In this document: piece by piece, positions 1-9,732 of the stretch
How the letters are laid out: each line of letters begins with the position of its first letter
How positions within the stretch are numbered: the stretch's first letter is position 1
Assembly (NCBI RefSeq): GCF_023147505.1
Contig: NZ_JAHXPB010000002.1
Span: 310,001 to 374,000, forward strand
DNA length: 64,000 bases
Direction: 5' to 3'
From: Brevundimonas sp. EYE_349
GTDB lineage: Bacteria; Pseudomonadota; Alphaproteobacteria; Caulobacterales; Caulobacteraceae
The notes under the pieces: generated by a model
What the model was told of the DNA's origin: nothing
Seen by the model: the letters and a program-made list of their open reading frames with translations, nothing else
The model's database searches: none
Translations under genes and position numbers: made by a program

Positions 1-892
1 ACTGGACTTCCTTGAACCCCTTCAGCGGCTCGGCCGTCGGCTTCTTCTCGTCGGTGATAGTGTCGCCGACGGCGGCGTGGGCGACTTCCTTGATCTGGGC
101 GGTGATGAAGCCGACCTCGCCGGGGCCGAGTTGGTCGACCGGCGTGTTCTTGGGCAGAAAGACGCCGACCCGGTCGATCAGGTGGGTCGAGCCGTTGCGC
201 ATCATCTTGACCCGCATCCCGGTCTTCAGCACGCCGTCGAACACCCGCACCAGCACGACGACGCCCAGATAGGGGTCGTACCAGGCGTCCACCAGCATGG
301 CCTTCAGCGGCGCATTGATATCCCCCTTGGGCGCCGGCAGCTTGGTGACGATGGCCTCCAGCACCTCCTCGATGCCGATGCCTGACTTGGCGCTGGCGAG
401 GACGGCTTCGGAGGCGTCGATGCCGATGACGTCCTCGATCTGGGCGCGCACCCGGTCCGGCTCGGCGGCGGGCAGGTCCACCTTGTTCAGGACCGGCACG
501 ATCTCATGGTTGTTGTCGATGGCCTGATAGACATTGGCCAGCGTCTGGGCCTCGACCCCTTGGGAGGCGTCCACGACCAGCAGCGAGCCCTCGCAGGCGG
601 CCAGCGAACGCGACACCTCATAGGCGAAGTCCACGTGGCCCGGCGTGTCCATCAGGTTCAGGATGTAGTCCTGCCCGTCCCTGGCCCGATAGGTCAGGCG
701 CACCGTCTGGGCCTTGATGGTGATGCCCCGTTCCTTCTCGATCTCCATGTTGTCGAGAACCTGTTCGGACATCTCGCGCGCGGTCAGGCCGCCGGTGTGC
801 TGGATCAGCCGGTCGGACAGGGTCGACTTGCCGTGGTCGATATGCGCGACCACGCTGAAGTTGCGAATGTTCGAAATAGGAGGAGTCGTCAT
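1..892 (-). CDS. lepA: Elongation factor 4 (LepA), N-terminal part
   Basis: Translational GTPase that back-translocates or remodels stalled ribosomes. The minus-strand frame is open from the ATG at 892 to the window edge, giving about 297 residues of a protein normally near 600; the 3' part lies outside. It begins [20 protein letters not shown] and carries the P-loop (AHIDHGKST), the switch region ([13 protein letters not shown]), DTPGHVDF and NKVDLP, all typical of LepA rather than TypA or EF-G. The later part ([12 protein letters not shown]) is the start of domain II. It is the first gene on the minus strand here and is divergent from the RND pump genes, with about 190 bp between them. The truncation is purely a window effect. 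Confidence 0.95.
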   Translation of the reverse strand, partial: MTTPPISNIRNFSVVAHIDHGKSTLSDRLIQHTGGLTAREMSEQVLDNMEIEKERGITIKAQTVRLTYRARDGQDYILNLMDTPGHVDFAYEVSRSLAACEGSLLVVDASQGVEAQTLANVYQAIDNNHEIVPVLNKVDLPAAEPDRVRAQIEDVIGIDASEAVLASAKSGIGIEEVLEAIVTKLPAPKGDINAPLKAMLVDAWYDPYLGVVVLVRVFDGVLKTGMRVKMMRNGSTHLIDRVGVFLPKNTPVDQLGPGEVGFITAQIKEVAHAAVGDTITDEKKPTAEPLKGFKEVQ

Positions 893-1086
893 CCGCGCGC
901 CCCTATCATGCGTAAGCATGCGGGGCCAGACGCACGGCCGATCTGTCGCGCGTCGGGTCACATTACAGCTTCGCAATAAACCGCTTCCGCGTTTGAGAAC
1001 ACTGTCCTGACGCGGTATGCATCAGCCCTTCCCCAGAACCGGCGCGAGCCGGCGATCCGCTTCGCCTGCAACCGAGGAAATCCCCC

Positions 1087-2217
1087 GTGTCCAAGACGAC
1101 CCGAACCGCTCTCAACGTCGGCGCCATGGCCCTGTCGGCCTTCCTGCTGGCGAGTTGCGGCGGGCATGGTGAGGAAAAGACCGAAGAAAAGGCCGGCGGT
1201 TCGCGCCAGACCGTCAGCGTCGCCACCGTGTCCCAGACCAGCCTCAACCGCACCGTGACCGCGTCCGGCACCGTGTCGGCCTGGGAAGAGGTGCCGGTGG
1301 CGGCCGAGACCGGCGGCCTGACCGCCGTCGCCGTCTATGTGGACGAAGGAACCTACGTCCGGCAGGGTCAGCCGCTGGTGCAGATGAACGACGTCCTGCT
1401 GCGCGCCCAACTTCAGCAGCAGCAGGCCCAGGTCCAGCTGGCCCAGGCCAATGTGTCGCGCGACGACGCCGCGCTTGATCGCGCCCAGCAGTTGAAGGCG
1501 CGCGGCTTCCTGAGCCAGGCGTCGCTGGACACCGCACTGGCCAATCAGCGGTCCTCGACGGCCAATCTGGCCGCCGCCCGCGCGGCCCTGTCGGAAACCC
1601 AGACGCGGCTGAGCCAATCCACCATCCGCGCGCCGGTCGGCGGGCTGATCATCAGCCGCAGCGTGACCAAGGGCCAGATCATCGCGGCCGGAACCGAACT
1701 GTTCCGCATGGTCCGCGACGGGCGGCTGGAGCTGGACGCCCAGGTGCCCGAGACGGAGCTGGGCCTGGTGCGCGCCGGCCAGTCGGCGACCGTGACCTCC
1801 AGCGAGGCCGGCCAGACCACCGGCTCCGTCCGCATCGTGACGCCAGAGGTCAACGCTTCCACCCGACTGGGCCTGGCCCGCATCTCCCTGGCGCCCGGCA
1901 CCCAGCTGCGGCCCGGCATGTTTGCGCGCGCCGACATCGCCGTGGGCGACCAGCCGGCGACCACCGTTCCGACCGGGGCGGTGCTGTACCGGGAGAACAA
2001 GCCCGGCGTCTTCGTCCTGAACGGCGACAGGGTTCATTTCCACCCGATCACGGTCCTGTCGCGCACCGACGCCCAGACGGCGGTGTCGGGCGTCAACACC
2101 GGCGTGCGCGTGGTGGTGGACGGCGCGGGCTTCCTGAACGAAGGCGACCACGTCAACGTCGCACCGGCCGTGGGCGCCCCTGCGCCGGCTGCCGCCGCGC
2201 CCGCCGCGACCAAGTAG
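1087..2217 (+). CDS. RND efflux periplasmic adaptor (membrane fusion protein), lipoprotein
   Basis: Periplasmic adaptor that links an inner-membrane RND pump to an outer-membrane channel. I chose the GTG at 1087, preceded by GAGGA; the resulting 376-aa protein has an N-terminal signal with a lipobox (LLASC, Cys about 21), so it is probably lipid-anchored. A split biotinyl-lipoyl domain (residues about 60-100 and 175-200) flanks an alpha-helical hairpin rich in Gln/Ala (about 100-170), followed by the beta-barrel and membrane-proximal regions. The C-terminus is Ala/Pro-rich. It ends 10 bp before the RND permease, so the two form an operon. No outer-membrane TolC-like gene and no dedicated regulator is adjacent; substrates cannot be predicted. 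Confidence 0.92.
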   Translation: MSKTTRTALNVGAMALSAFLLASCGGHGEEKTEEKAGGSRQTVSVATVSQTSLNRTVTASGTVSAWEEVPVAAETGGLTAVAVYVDEGTYVRQGQPLVQMNDVLLRAQLQQQQAQVQLAQANVSRDDAALDRAQQLKARGFLSQASLDTALANQRSSTANLAAARAALSETQTRLSQSTIRAPVGGLIISRSVTKGQIIAAGTELFRMVRDGRLELDAQVPETELGLVRAGQSATVTSSEAGQTTGSVRIVTPEVNASTRLGLARISLAPGTQLRPGMFARADIAVGDQPATTVPTGAVLYRENKPGVFVLNGDRVHFHPITVLSRTDAQTAVSGVNTGVRVVVDGAGFLNEGDHVNVAPAVGAPAPAAAAPAATK

Positions 2218-2227
2218 GACCGACGCC

Positions 2228-5200
2228 ATGAACCAGATGTCGTCCTGGGCGATCAAGAATCCCATTCCGATCATCCTGCTGTTCCTGCTGCTGACGCTCG
2301 GCGGCGTGGTCGGCTTCATGGGGATGCGGATCAATCAGAACCCCGACGTCGACTTCCCCCTGGTCGCCGTCACCGCCGCCCGTCCCGGCTCCGCCCCGGC
2401 GGAGATGGAGGTGCAGGTCACGCGCCTGATCGAGGATTCGCTGGCCGGCCTGTCGGGCGTGCGCCACATCAACTCAAACATCACCGACGGCGTCTCGACC
2501 ACGACCATCGAGTTCGAACTGGGCACCGACACCGACCGGGCCACCAACGACGTGCGCAACGCCATGACCGGCCTGCGCGCCAGCCTGCCCCAGGACATGC
2601 AGGAACCGGCGGTCCAGCGCATCGACATCACCGGCGACGCCCTGATCACCTATGTCGTGCGCTCGCCCACCATGACGCCGGAAGAAATCAGCTGGTTCAT
2701 CGACAATGACGTCAGCCGCGCCCTGCTGGCGCTGGGCGGCGTGGGTCAGGTCAACCGCTCCGGCGGCGTCGATCGCGAGATGCGGGTCGAACTGGATCCC
2801 CAGCGCCTGGCCGCCTATGGCGTCACGGCGGCTCAGGTCAGCCAGGCCCTGAACAACGTCAACAACAACCTGCCGGGCGGGCGCGTCACCATCGCCGGGT
2901 CCGAACGGTCCGTCCGCACCCTGGGTTCGGCCACCTCGGTCGAACAGCTGCGCGACACCCTGGTGCCGCTGGGCGATGGCAAGACGGTGCGACTGGCCGA
3001 TCTGGGCAAGGTCGAGGACAAGTGGAGCGAGCCGCGCCGCCTGGCCCGCTACAACGGCCAAGAGGCCGTGACCTTCAACTTCCTGCGCTCGCGCACCGCC
3101 TCCGAGGTCAAGGTCGCCGACAAGGTCCGCGAAGAGGTCAAACGCCTGAACGAGGCCCATCCCGAACTGACCATCCGCCAGGTCACCGCCAGCGTCGAAC
3201 AGATTGAGGAATCCTATCTGGCCTCGCTGGAGGCCCTGCTGCTGGGCGCCGTTCTGGCGGTCATCATCGTCTTCATCTTCCTGCGCGACTGGCGGGCGAC
3301 CTTCATCGCGGCGACGGCCATGCCGATGTCGCTGATCCCGACCTTCGCCATCCTGGGGCCGATGGACCAGTCGCTGAACGTGGTCACGCTCCTGGCCCTG
3401 TCGCTGACCATCGGCATCCTGGTCGACGACGCCATCGTGGAGATCGAGAACATCGTCCGCCACATGCGCGACGGCAAACCGCCCTATGACGCCTCTCTGG
3501 AGGCGGCCGACGAAATCGGCCTGGCGGTCGTGGCCACCACCGCCACCATCGTCGCCGTGTTCGCCCCCGTGGGCTTCATGCCCGGCATCATCGGACAGTT
3601 CTTCAAGGCCTTCGCCCTAGCGGCCTGCGTGTCGGTGGTCTTCTCCCTGCTGGTGGCGCGCACCCTGACGCCGCTGATGGCCGCCTATATCCTCAAACAC
3701 ACCCACCATGAGGACAAGGACCCCTTCTGGATGGGCGGCTATCTGAAGGCGCTGCGCTGGTCGCTGGGCAATCGCTGGAAGGTGTTCGTCCTGGGCATCC
3801 TGTTCCTGGTCGGCTCCATCGTCACGGCGGGCGTGGCCAAGATGTCGTTCGAGTTCCTGTCGCCGGGCGACACCGCCCGCGCCGCCTTCCAGGTCGAACT
3901 GCCGCCCGGCGCGACCCTGCGCCAGACCGATGCGGTGGTGCAGCAGGTGACCCGCACCCTCGAGGCCCGGCCCGAGGTGACGTCGGTCTATGCCGCCATC
4001 GGGGGTCAGGACGTGACCCAGGCCAATGTCTATGCCGACATGGTGCCCAAGGGCGACCGCGATCTGAGCCAGCAGGCCTTCGCCCGCGCCATGGTGGATG
4101 AGCTGAAGAAGATCCCCGGCGCCCGCATCCGCGCCGGCATCGCCCAGCAGGGCGGCGGTCCCGGCGACGGCACGACCTACACCTTCTCGATTCTGAGCGA
4201 CAATCCCGACGCCCTGAACGCGGCGGCGCGCAAGGTCGAGGCCGAGATGCGGACCGTTCCGGGCCTGGCGAACGTGGTCAACTCGGCCGCCATCGCGCGA
4301 CCGGAAATCCTGGTCACACCGCGGCCCGACGAGGCGGCCCTGGCGGGCGTTTCAGCCGGCGCCATTTCGCAGGCGGTTCGGGTCGCCACCATCGGCGACG
4401 TCGATCAGAACCTGCCCAAATACAATCTGGGCGACCGTCAGATTCCCATCCGCCTGCAACTGACCGAGGCGGCGCGCGAGGACCTAACGGTGCTGGAGAA
4501 CCTGCGGGTTCCGGCCAACAACGGCGCCTCGGTGCCGCTGAGCGCCGTCGCCGACATCCGCTTCGGCGCCGGCCCCGCCACGGTCACGCGCCAGGACCGG
4601 TCGCGGATCGCCTCCATCAGCGCCGAACTGGACGGCGCCACGACCGGCGCCGCCAGCGCGGCGGTCAATCGCCTGCCCTCGGTCAAGAACCTGCCCGCCG
4701 GGGTGCGTCAGGTGCCAGCCGGCGACGCCGAGTTCATTCAGGAAATGGTGACCGGCTTCGCCATCGCCTTCGCCGCGGGCCTGCTGCTGATGTATGCGGT
4801 GCTGACCTTGCTGTTCAAAAGCTTCGCCTATCCGATCACCATCATGGCGGCCCTGCCCCTGGCCATTGGGGGCGCCTTCATCGCCCTGGCCATCGGGGGC
4901 GCCAACTTCTCCATGTCGGCCCTGATCGGGGTGCTGATGCTGATGGGCATCGCGGCCAAGAACTCCATCCTGCTGGTCGATTACGTCATCATGGCCGAAC
5001 GGGAGGGAATGCCCCGTCGCGAAGCCATACTGGACGCGGCGCACAAGCGCGCCCGCCCCATTCTGATGACCACCTTCGCCATGGGGGCGGGCATGGTGCC
5101 CATCGCCATGGGCGTGGGCGCCGACGTCCAGTTCCGCGCGCCCATGGCCATCGCCGTGCTGGGCGGATTGATCTCCTCGACCTTCCTCAGCCTGCTCTAC

Positions 5201-5314
5201 ATCCCGGCCATCTTCACCATCGTCGACGACTTCGCCCAAGGCGCTCGCCGCATCCTGCGCCGCAGGACGGCCGGCCAGCGCGAACTGGCCAAGCCGAAGC
5301 GTGCGACGGAATAA
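2228..5314 (+). CDS. RND-family multidrug efflux permease (HAE1/AcrB-like)
   Basis: Proton-driven inner-membrane efflux transporter, 1028 aa, the normal length for the AcrB/MexF family. There are twelve expected membrane segments: one at the N-terminus (residues about 12-30), a block at about 330-550, and a second block at about 840-1010. Between them lie two large periplasmic porter domains. The proton-relay aspartate pair is visible in TM4 (GILVDDAIVEIENIV) and the partner lysine in TM10 (GIAAKNSILLVDY), so the pump should be active. It follows its adaptor with a 10-bp gap and is followed by a strong hairpin at 5326-5358. The sequence resembles the single-component-permease type rather than the MdtB/MdtC paired type. 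Substrate unknown. Confidence 0.95.
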   Translation: MNQMSSWAIKNPIPIILLFLLLTLGGVVGFMGMRINQNPDVDFPLVAVTAARPGSAPAEMEVQVTRLIEDSLAGLSGVRHINSNITDGVSTTTIEFELGTDTDRATNDVRNAMTGLRASLPQDMQEPAVQRIDITGDALITYVVRSPTMTPEEISWFIDNDVSRALLALGGVGQVNRSGGVDREMRVELDPQRLAAYGVTAAQVSQALNNVNNNLPGGRVTIAGSERSVRTLGSATSVEQLRDTLVPLGDGKTVRLADLGKVEDKWSEPRRLARYNGQEAVTFNFLRSRTASEVKVADKVREEVKRLNEAHPELTIRQVTASVEQIEESYLASLEALLLGAVLAVIIVFIFLRDWRATFIAATAMPMSLIPTFAILGPMDQSLNVVTLLALSLTIGILVDDAIVEIENIVRHMRDGKPPYDASLEAADEIGLAVVATTATIVAVFAPVGFMPGIIGQFFKAFALAACVSVVFSLLVARTLTPLMAAYILKHTHHEDKDPFWMGGYLKALRWSLGNRWKVFVLGILFLVGSIVTAGVAKMSFEFLSPGDTARAAFQVELPPGATLRQTDAVVQQVTRTLEARPEVTSVYAAIGGQDVTQANVYADMVPKGDRDLSQQAFARAMVDELKKIPGARIRAGIAQQGGGPGDGTTYTFSILSDNPDALNAAARKVEAEMRTVPGLANVVNSAAIARPEILVTPRPDEAALAGVSAGAISQAVRVATIGDVDQNLPKYNLGDRQIPIRLQLTEAAREDLTVLENLRVPANNGASVPLSAVADIRFGAGPATVTRQDRSRIASISAELDGATTGAASAAVNRLPSVKNLPAGVRQVPAGDAEFIQEMVTGFAIAFAAGLLLMYAVLTLLFKSFAYPITIMAALPLAIGGAFIALAIGGANFSMSALIGVLMLMGIAAKNSILLVDYVIMAEREGMPRREAILDAAHKRARPILMTTFAMGAGMVPIAMGVGADVQFRAPMAIAVLGGLISSTFLSLLYIPAIFTIVDDFAQGARRILRRRTAGQRELAKPKRATE

Positions 5315-5325
5315 GGGACGCTCTT

Positions 5326-5358
5326 CAGGAGAGGTCGGCCGGCGGCGGACCTCTCCTG
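5326..5358. terminator. Hairpin between convergent RND permease and LysR genes
   Basis: Perfect 11-bp inverted repeat, CAGGAGAGGTC (5326-5336) and GACCTCTCCTG (5348-5358), separated by an 11-nt GC-rich loop. It lies 12 bp after the permease stop and 17 bp before the convergent LysR stop. There is no T-run, so it may be a bidirectional weak terminator or an mRNA-stabilising stem. Confidence 0.6.
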
Positions 5359-5375
5359 GCCTCTTCAGACGGCGC

Positions 5376-6299
5376 CTAGGCAGAGGGATCGGCGGGGACG
5401 CTCTGTCCGATCTGCGTCCGCAACCATCTCAGGCCCTGGTCGTGATCCCGCCGGACATGCCAGGCCTGCACCAGCGGAATGGTCGGCAGCGCCATCGGGG
5501 GGCGTGCGATCACCAACCCGTCGTCTGGCCTTGGCGTCAAACTCCGGCGTGCGGCCGTCAGGATCAGGTCGGAGCCGCGCACAAGCTGCGGCGCGACCGA
5601 CCAATGCGGCAAGGTGATCGCCACGCGCCTGGTCAGGCCCTGCGCGGCCAAGGCCGCGTCCACCTCTCCATTGTCCTCGGGCGAAGCGGAGACGGCGATG
5701 TGCGGTCGCGACAGATAGGCCTGTAGCGAAGCCGGCGCCCCCGATGTCGCATCGGCGAGGCAGGCGAACGCATCGTCGAACAGCGGTGATGTGCGAAGGT
5801 CTTCGGCTCGCCCCTCTGGATAAACCCCGATCGCCAGATCGATCTCGCCCGCCCGGATCGCGGCGCGTGCGCCGTCCCGACCGAGAGAGACCAGAGCCAG
5901 GGTCACATCGGGCGCCGCATGAGCGATCCGCAGCGTCAGAGCGGGCAACAGGACTTCGGCGGCGTAGTCCGACATCGACAACCGGAACTCTCGCTTCGCG
6001 CGCCCAGGATCGAAGACGCGATCGTCAACCAGGCCGCCGAGGGTCGACAGGGCGTCCCGCAACGGAGCCGCCAGTTCCAAGGCGCGCGGCGTCGGCTGCA
6101 GTCCGCCCTGTCGCCGCACCAGGATCGGATCGTCGAACAGAACCCGAAGACGGGCCAAAGCATGGCTGACGGCAGGCTGTGTCTTGTTCAGCCTAAGGGC
6201 GGCGCGGGTGACGTGCCGTTCGGCGAGCAGGGCGTCCAGCACCACGAGAAGGTTGAGATCGACGCCGTTCAGGTCATTCACAGATCGCATGACAGACAT
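5376..6299 (-). CDS. LysR-family transcriptional regulator
   Basis: 307-aa regulator. The N-terminal winged helix-turn-helix (residues about 10-70) contains LNLLVVLDALLAERHVTRAA and KTQPAVSHALARLR, the signature of the NodD/SyrM-like LysR subgroup. Residues about 95-300 form the periplasmic-binding-protein-like effector domain. The start used is the ATG at 6299; a second ATG lies three codons downstream. It is divergent from a VOC-family gene, with a 69-bp gap that holds a classical T-N11-A box (6312-6336), so it probably regulates that gene and itself. The effector is not predictable, but a small aromatic or electrophile handled by the VOC protein is a reasonable guess. Confidence 0.9.
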   Translation of the reverse strand: MSVMRSVNDLNGVDLNLLVVLDALLAERHVTRAALRLNKTQPAVSHALARLRVLFDDPILVRRQGGLQPTPRALELAAPLRDALSTLGGLVDDRVFDPGRAKREFRLSMSDYAAEVLLPALTLRIAHAAPDVTLALVSLGRDGARAAIRAGEIDLAIGVYPEGRAEDLRTSPLFDDAFACLADATSGAPASLQAYLSRPHIAVSASPEDNGEVDAALAAQGLTRRVAITLPHWSVAPQLVRGSDLILTAARRSLTPRPDDGLVIARPPMALPTIPLVQAWHVRRDHDQGLRWLRTQIGQSVPADPSA

Positions 6300-6311
6300 A
6301 CTGCATCTTCA

Positions 6312-6336
6312 TTTCCATTCGCTCAACGCATGGAAA
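6312..6336. promoter_or_regulatory. LysR box (T-N11-A) between lysR and VOC gene
   Basis: Perfect 7-bp inverted repeat TTTCCAT (6312-6318) and ATGGAAA (6330-6336) with an 11-nt spacer, the exact geometry of a LysR regulator binding site. It sits in the short divergent promoter region. Confidence 0.65.
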
Positions 6337-6368
6337 AGGATGCGGGCGTCAAGCAAGGAAAGCGAGAA

Positions 6369-6806
6369 ATGTCCGACACACCCACGCCCGACCGGGGCCT
6401 GACCCACATCGCGCTTGTCGTGCGCGACCTGGATCGGAGCCGGGCCTTCTATGAAACCTTCGCCGGGCTTTCCGCGACCCACGAACGCGGGGGAGCGGGC
6501 CCCATAAATCGCGTCGTCTGGATGGCGGACCCGCATACGACGTTCGCCGTCGTGCTTGTGGAATCCGACGACCTGCGCGACACGCCCTTGGGGCCGTTCG
6601 GCCATCTGGGCATGGCCTGCGCCAGTCGCGCGGACGTGGATCGTCTGGCGGACCTCGCCAAGGCGCACGGCATTCTTCGCTCGCCGCCAAGGCAAAGCCC
6701 AGAACCGGTGGGGTACTGGACCTATATCGCCGACCCCGACGGCAACACCCTGGAGCTGTCCTACGGCCAGACCGTTCGCCATTCGGCCCGACAGGCGGCC
6801 GGATAG
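6369..6806 (+). CDS. VOC-family (glyoxalase/bleomycin-resistance/dioxygenase fold) protein
   Basis: 145-aa protein with one vicinal-oxygen-chelate module. The start is the ATG at 6369, which gives MSDTPTPDRGLTHIALVVRD. Candidate metal ligands are the His in LTHIALVV (about residue 13), the His in FGHLGMAC (about 78) and the Glu in DGNTLELSYG (about 128), matching the usual H-H-E layout. Such proteins act as isomerases, dioxygenases or thiol transferases on small electrophilic substrates; the exact reaction is not clear. It is divergent from the LysR regulator and is probably controlled by it. It converges on the TonB-dependent receptor, with two hairpins between. Confidence 0.85.
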   Translation: MSDTPTPDRGLTHIALVVRDLDRSRAFYETFAGLSATHERGGAGPINRVVWMADPHTTFAVVLVESDDLRDTPLGPFGHLGMACASRADVDRLADLAKAHGILRSPPRQSPEPVGYWTYIADPDGNTLELSYGQTVRHSARQAAG

Positions 6807-6826
6807 CGGCCGGTCGAACGCCCAGG

Positions 6827-6857
6827 AAAAAGGGCCGGCCGGTCGCCCGGTCGGCCC
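6827..6857 (-). terminator. Intrinsic terminator of the TonB-dependent receptor gene
   Basis: Read on the minus strand, a 9-bp GC-rich stem (GGGCCGACC pairing with GGCCGGCCC, one G-T wobble) is followed directly by TTTTT (6831-6827). A second hairpin, CAGCCC-TGC-GGGCTG, lies between it and the receptor stop codon at about 6867-6881. Together they should end receptor transcription. Confidence 0.75.
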
Positions 6858-6885
6858 CTCATCGTTCAGCCCTGCGGGCTGACGA

Positions 6886-9528
6886 TCAGTATTTGACCTT
6901 CAGCGTCACCCCGTAGGTGCGCGGGGCGCCCAGGTAGGCGTTGTAGGTCGCCGTGTCGGTGGCAATGTTGTAGTAGGTGCCGTCCGCCTGAGGCGTGGTG
7001 GTGTTGGTGAAGGCCGTGCCCTGCAGCGGGGCGGCGAAGCCGACCTGGGTGTATTCTTCCTGCAGCAGGTTCTGGCCCCAGACCTCCACGGTCCAGCGTT
7101 CGTCTTCCGACCCGATCGACACCCGGCCGTTGACCACGGTGAAGGCGTCCTGATGCTTGTAGGGCAGCAGGTCCGAGCCGGTGTTGTATTCGGTCGAATA
7201 TTTGGCCGACAGGTTGAACCCGCCGCGCAGGCCGCCGCCCAGCGAACGGTCGAAGGCCAGGGCGCCGGTCAGCGACCATTCCGGGGCGAACGAGGCGCGC
7301 GCGCCTGGCAGCAGCGACAGCTGCGGGAAGCGGCCCGGGCTGGACAGGTCGCCGGCGCCGAACACGCCGTATTTGGCGTCGGTATAGGTCACGCCGCCCT
7401 GGAAGGTCAGGCCCTCGACCGGGGTGAACCAGACCATGTCGGCGTCCACGCCGCGCGACTTCAGCTCGGGGATGGATTCCACCACGAAGGCGGTGCCCAG
7501 GAAGGTGTTGAGTTGGAAGTTCTCGAACTTCTGGTCGAAGTAGCTCAGGTTCAGCAGCATGGTGCGGTTGAACAGGGTCGTCTTGACCCCCGCCTCATAG
7601 CTGTCGACCGTCTCGGCCTTGAAGAACAGCGAGGCGTCCGGCGTCACGCCGGTCTGCACCCGGTCCATGTTGTAGCCCGCGCCCTTGTAGCCGCGCGCAT
7701 AGGACCCATAGACCATGATCGAGGGGTTGAAGCGGTAGGACGCCTTGATCGTGCCCGACAGGTCGGTGTCGCTGAACTTCTCCTGGATGCGGCGACCGTC
7801 ATAGAGCGGGTTCGACCAGGGCAGGCACAGCAGGCCCAGCGCGGCCGCCGGCGTGCGGACGTTGGCGGTTCCGGGGATGGGCGAAGCCGGCAAAGCAGGC
7901 GCAAGGTTGTTCGCCAGAGCGCCGCCGCAGGCCGCGCCGTTGGTCCCCAGATTGTCCTGCAGGCCCAGCAGACGCTTGCTGTCGTAGGTGTAGCGCAGAC
8001 CCAGATTGATGTCGAAGGCCTCGCTCACCTTCCAGGTGTTGTTGGTGAACAGGGCGACCGATTCCGACTTCTGGGAATAGTGGTCCTCATAGGCCTTGCC
8101 CACGCCGAAGGTGGGAGCCGCGGCGCTGGCCGGGGCCAGCCCCAGCACGCATAGCGGTTGTCCGGCCAGGGCGCCGGTCGTGCCGACCAGGAAGCCGTTC
8201 GGATTGGTGAAGCAGCCGATCCGCGACGGGCTGGGGCCGCCGAAGGCCGCCGGAACCGAGGCCGTCAGCAGGAAGGAGGCGAAGGCGTTGTAGTCCGAGC
8301 CATAGACGTAGCTGTCGTCGCGATAGACCGTCTCGCGCGTGGCGAACATGCCGACCAGCCAGTCGAACCTGTCCGTCGTGCCCGCCAGACGCAGTTCCTG
8401 GGTCAGGTTGCCGACGCCATAGCCGTTGGAGCCGTCGTTGGCGCGGTACAGGAGGTCGGCGCCGGTGTAGTCCAGGTCCATCCCCTGCTGGAACGACCAG
8501 TCGCGCCACGAGGTCAGCGACGTCAGGGTGGCGTTGATGCTGGGGAAGTCGATGTTGACTTCCGCCGACAGCCCCATGTCCTCGATCTCTTGCGGCGTCT
8601 CGCGGTTCGAATAGGCCAGACGCGAGAAGGGCACCGTGCCGAACCCTGCGGCAGGCGGCGTTTGGCCAGGGCCGTTCGGCGCGGCCAGGGCGGCGATGAA
8701 GGCCTGGGACGGGCCGACGCGCGTCTGCACGGCGACGCAGCAGTATTCCTCGCGCTTGGTGTAGTCGGCGATCAGGCGGATCGAGGTGTTGTCGTTGGGC
8801 AGGATCAGCAGCTGGCCGCGCGTGGTCCAGTAGTCCTGGTTCTGGTCGTCCTTGCGGCTGTTGGGGCCGTCGCCGTTGTTGACGTCGTAGAAGCCGTCAC
8901 GCTCGCGGTGGGCGACGAACAGGCGACCGGCGATCTGATCGGTCAGGCCGCCCGTGGCCGAAACCGATCCGCCGATGGCGCCGAAGTTGCCGCCGGTCAG
9001 TTCGGCCGAGATCGATGGATCGAACGACGGCCGTTCGGTGATGATGTTGATGACCCCGGCCGAGGTGTTCTTGCCGAACAGGGTGCCCTGCGGCCCCTTC
9101 AGGACTTCGATGCGGCTCAGTTCGCCCAGGTCGCCGAATCCGACCGAGTTGCGCGAACGATAGACGCCGTCGATCACCACGCCGACCGAGCTTTCCAGGC
9201 CGGGGTTGTCGCCCACGGTGCCGGCGCCGCGGATGCGGACGGTGGTGGAGGCTTCCGACTGGGTCGAGGTGACGGTCATGCCGGGCGTCAGGATCTGCAG
9301 GTCCTTGATGTCCTGCACGCCCGCGCCCTGCAGCAGTTCCTGCGACAGGGTGGTGACCACGATCGGCACGTCTTGCAGGCTCTGTTCGCGCTTCTGGGCG
9401 GTGACGATGATGTCGTCCACGGTCGCCGGCGCTTCCTGCGCGGCGGCGGCGCCGGCGAAGCCGAAGGCCACGGCGCCGATGACGGCGGCGGCGGACACGG
9501 TGGTCCTGAGTTGAAGATTGCGGCGCAT
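6886..9528 (-). CDS. TonB-dependent outer-membrane receptor
   Basis: Energy-coupled outer-membrane transporter, 880 aa from the ATG at 9528, which has an excellent ribosome site (GGGAGGACGCC) just upstream; a longer frame reaching 9588 lacks this support. Signal peptide residues 1-30 end at AAAAQEAP. The plug domain follows (about 35-170, with VDDIIVTAQKREQSLQDVP, IRGAGTVGDNPG, VEVLKGPQGTLFGKN-like text) and then the 22-strand barrel, ending in the aromatic terminus VKY. It belongs to the large Caulobacterales receptor family often annotated as iron-complex receptors, but members also take up sugars and other nutrients. No substrate enzyme is linked: the upstream neighbour is nhaA, 205 bp away. 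Terminators follow at 6827-6881. Confidence 0.93.
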   Translation of the reverse strand: MRRNLQLRTTVSAAAVIGAVAFGFAGAAAAQEAPATVDDIIVTAQKREQSLQDVPIVVTTLSQELLQGAGVQDIKDLQILTPGMTVTSTQSEASTTVRIRGAGTVGDNPGLESSVGVVIDGVYRSRNSVGFGDLGELSRIEVLKGPQGTLFGKNTSAGVINIITERPSFDPSISAELTGGNFGAIGGSVSATGGLTDQIAGRLFVAHRERDGFYDVNNGDGPNSRKDDQNQDYWTTRGQLLILPNDNTSIRLIADYTKREEYCCVAVQTRVGPSQAFIAALAAPNGPGQTPPAAGFGTVPFSRLAYSNRETPQEIEDMGLSAEVNIDFPSINATLTSLTSWRDWSFQQGMDLDYTGADLLYRANDGSNGYGVGNLTQELRLAGTTDRFDWLVGMFATRETVYRDDSYVYGSDYNAFASFLLTASVPAAFGGPSPSRIGCFTNPNGFLVGTTGALAGQPLCVLGLAPASAAAPTFGVGKAYEDHYSQKSESVALFTNNTWKVSEAFDINLGLRYTYDSKRLLGLQDNLGTNGAACGGALANNLAPALPASPIPGTANVRTPAAALGLLCLPWSNPLYDGRRIQEKFSDTDLSGTIKASYRFNPSIMVYGSYARGYKGAGYNMDRVQTGVTPDASLFFKAETVDSYEAGVKTTLFNRTMLLNLSYFDQKFENFQLNTFLGTAFVVESIPELKSRGVDADMVWFTPVEGLTFQGGVTYTDAKYGVFGAGDLSSPGRFPQLSLLPGARASFAPEWSLTGALAFDRSLGGGLRGGFNLSAKYSTEYNTGSDLLPYKHQDAFTVVNGRVSIGSEDERWTVEVWGQNLLQEEYTQVGFAAPLQGTAFTNTTTPQADGTYYNIATDTATYNAYLGAPRTYGVTLKVKY

Positions 9529-9732
9529 TGGCGTCCTCCCGGCTGAAGTCGCGTCGCCTTGGGCGATCGCGGCGTTTCCTGTTCCCATCGACGTCCCCTT
9601 CGTGGGGGAGCGTTCGTTATCGCTAGGCTAAGCGCGCTTCGACGCCACCGACAAGCGAGCGTTCTCGCCCGCGACGATTTTTCGCCGCAGATCCGCCTTT
9701 GTGTGTCGGGGAAGCGACAGAAAACCCTGACG

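Noticed and set aside
958..2334. 458-aa minus-strand open frame over the RND adaptor
   Set aside because: Antisense shadow; the plus-strand adaptor has a lipobox and known motifs.
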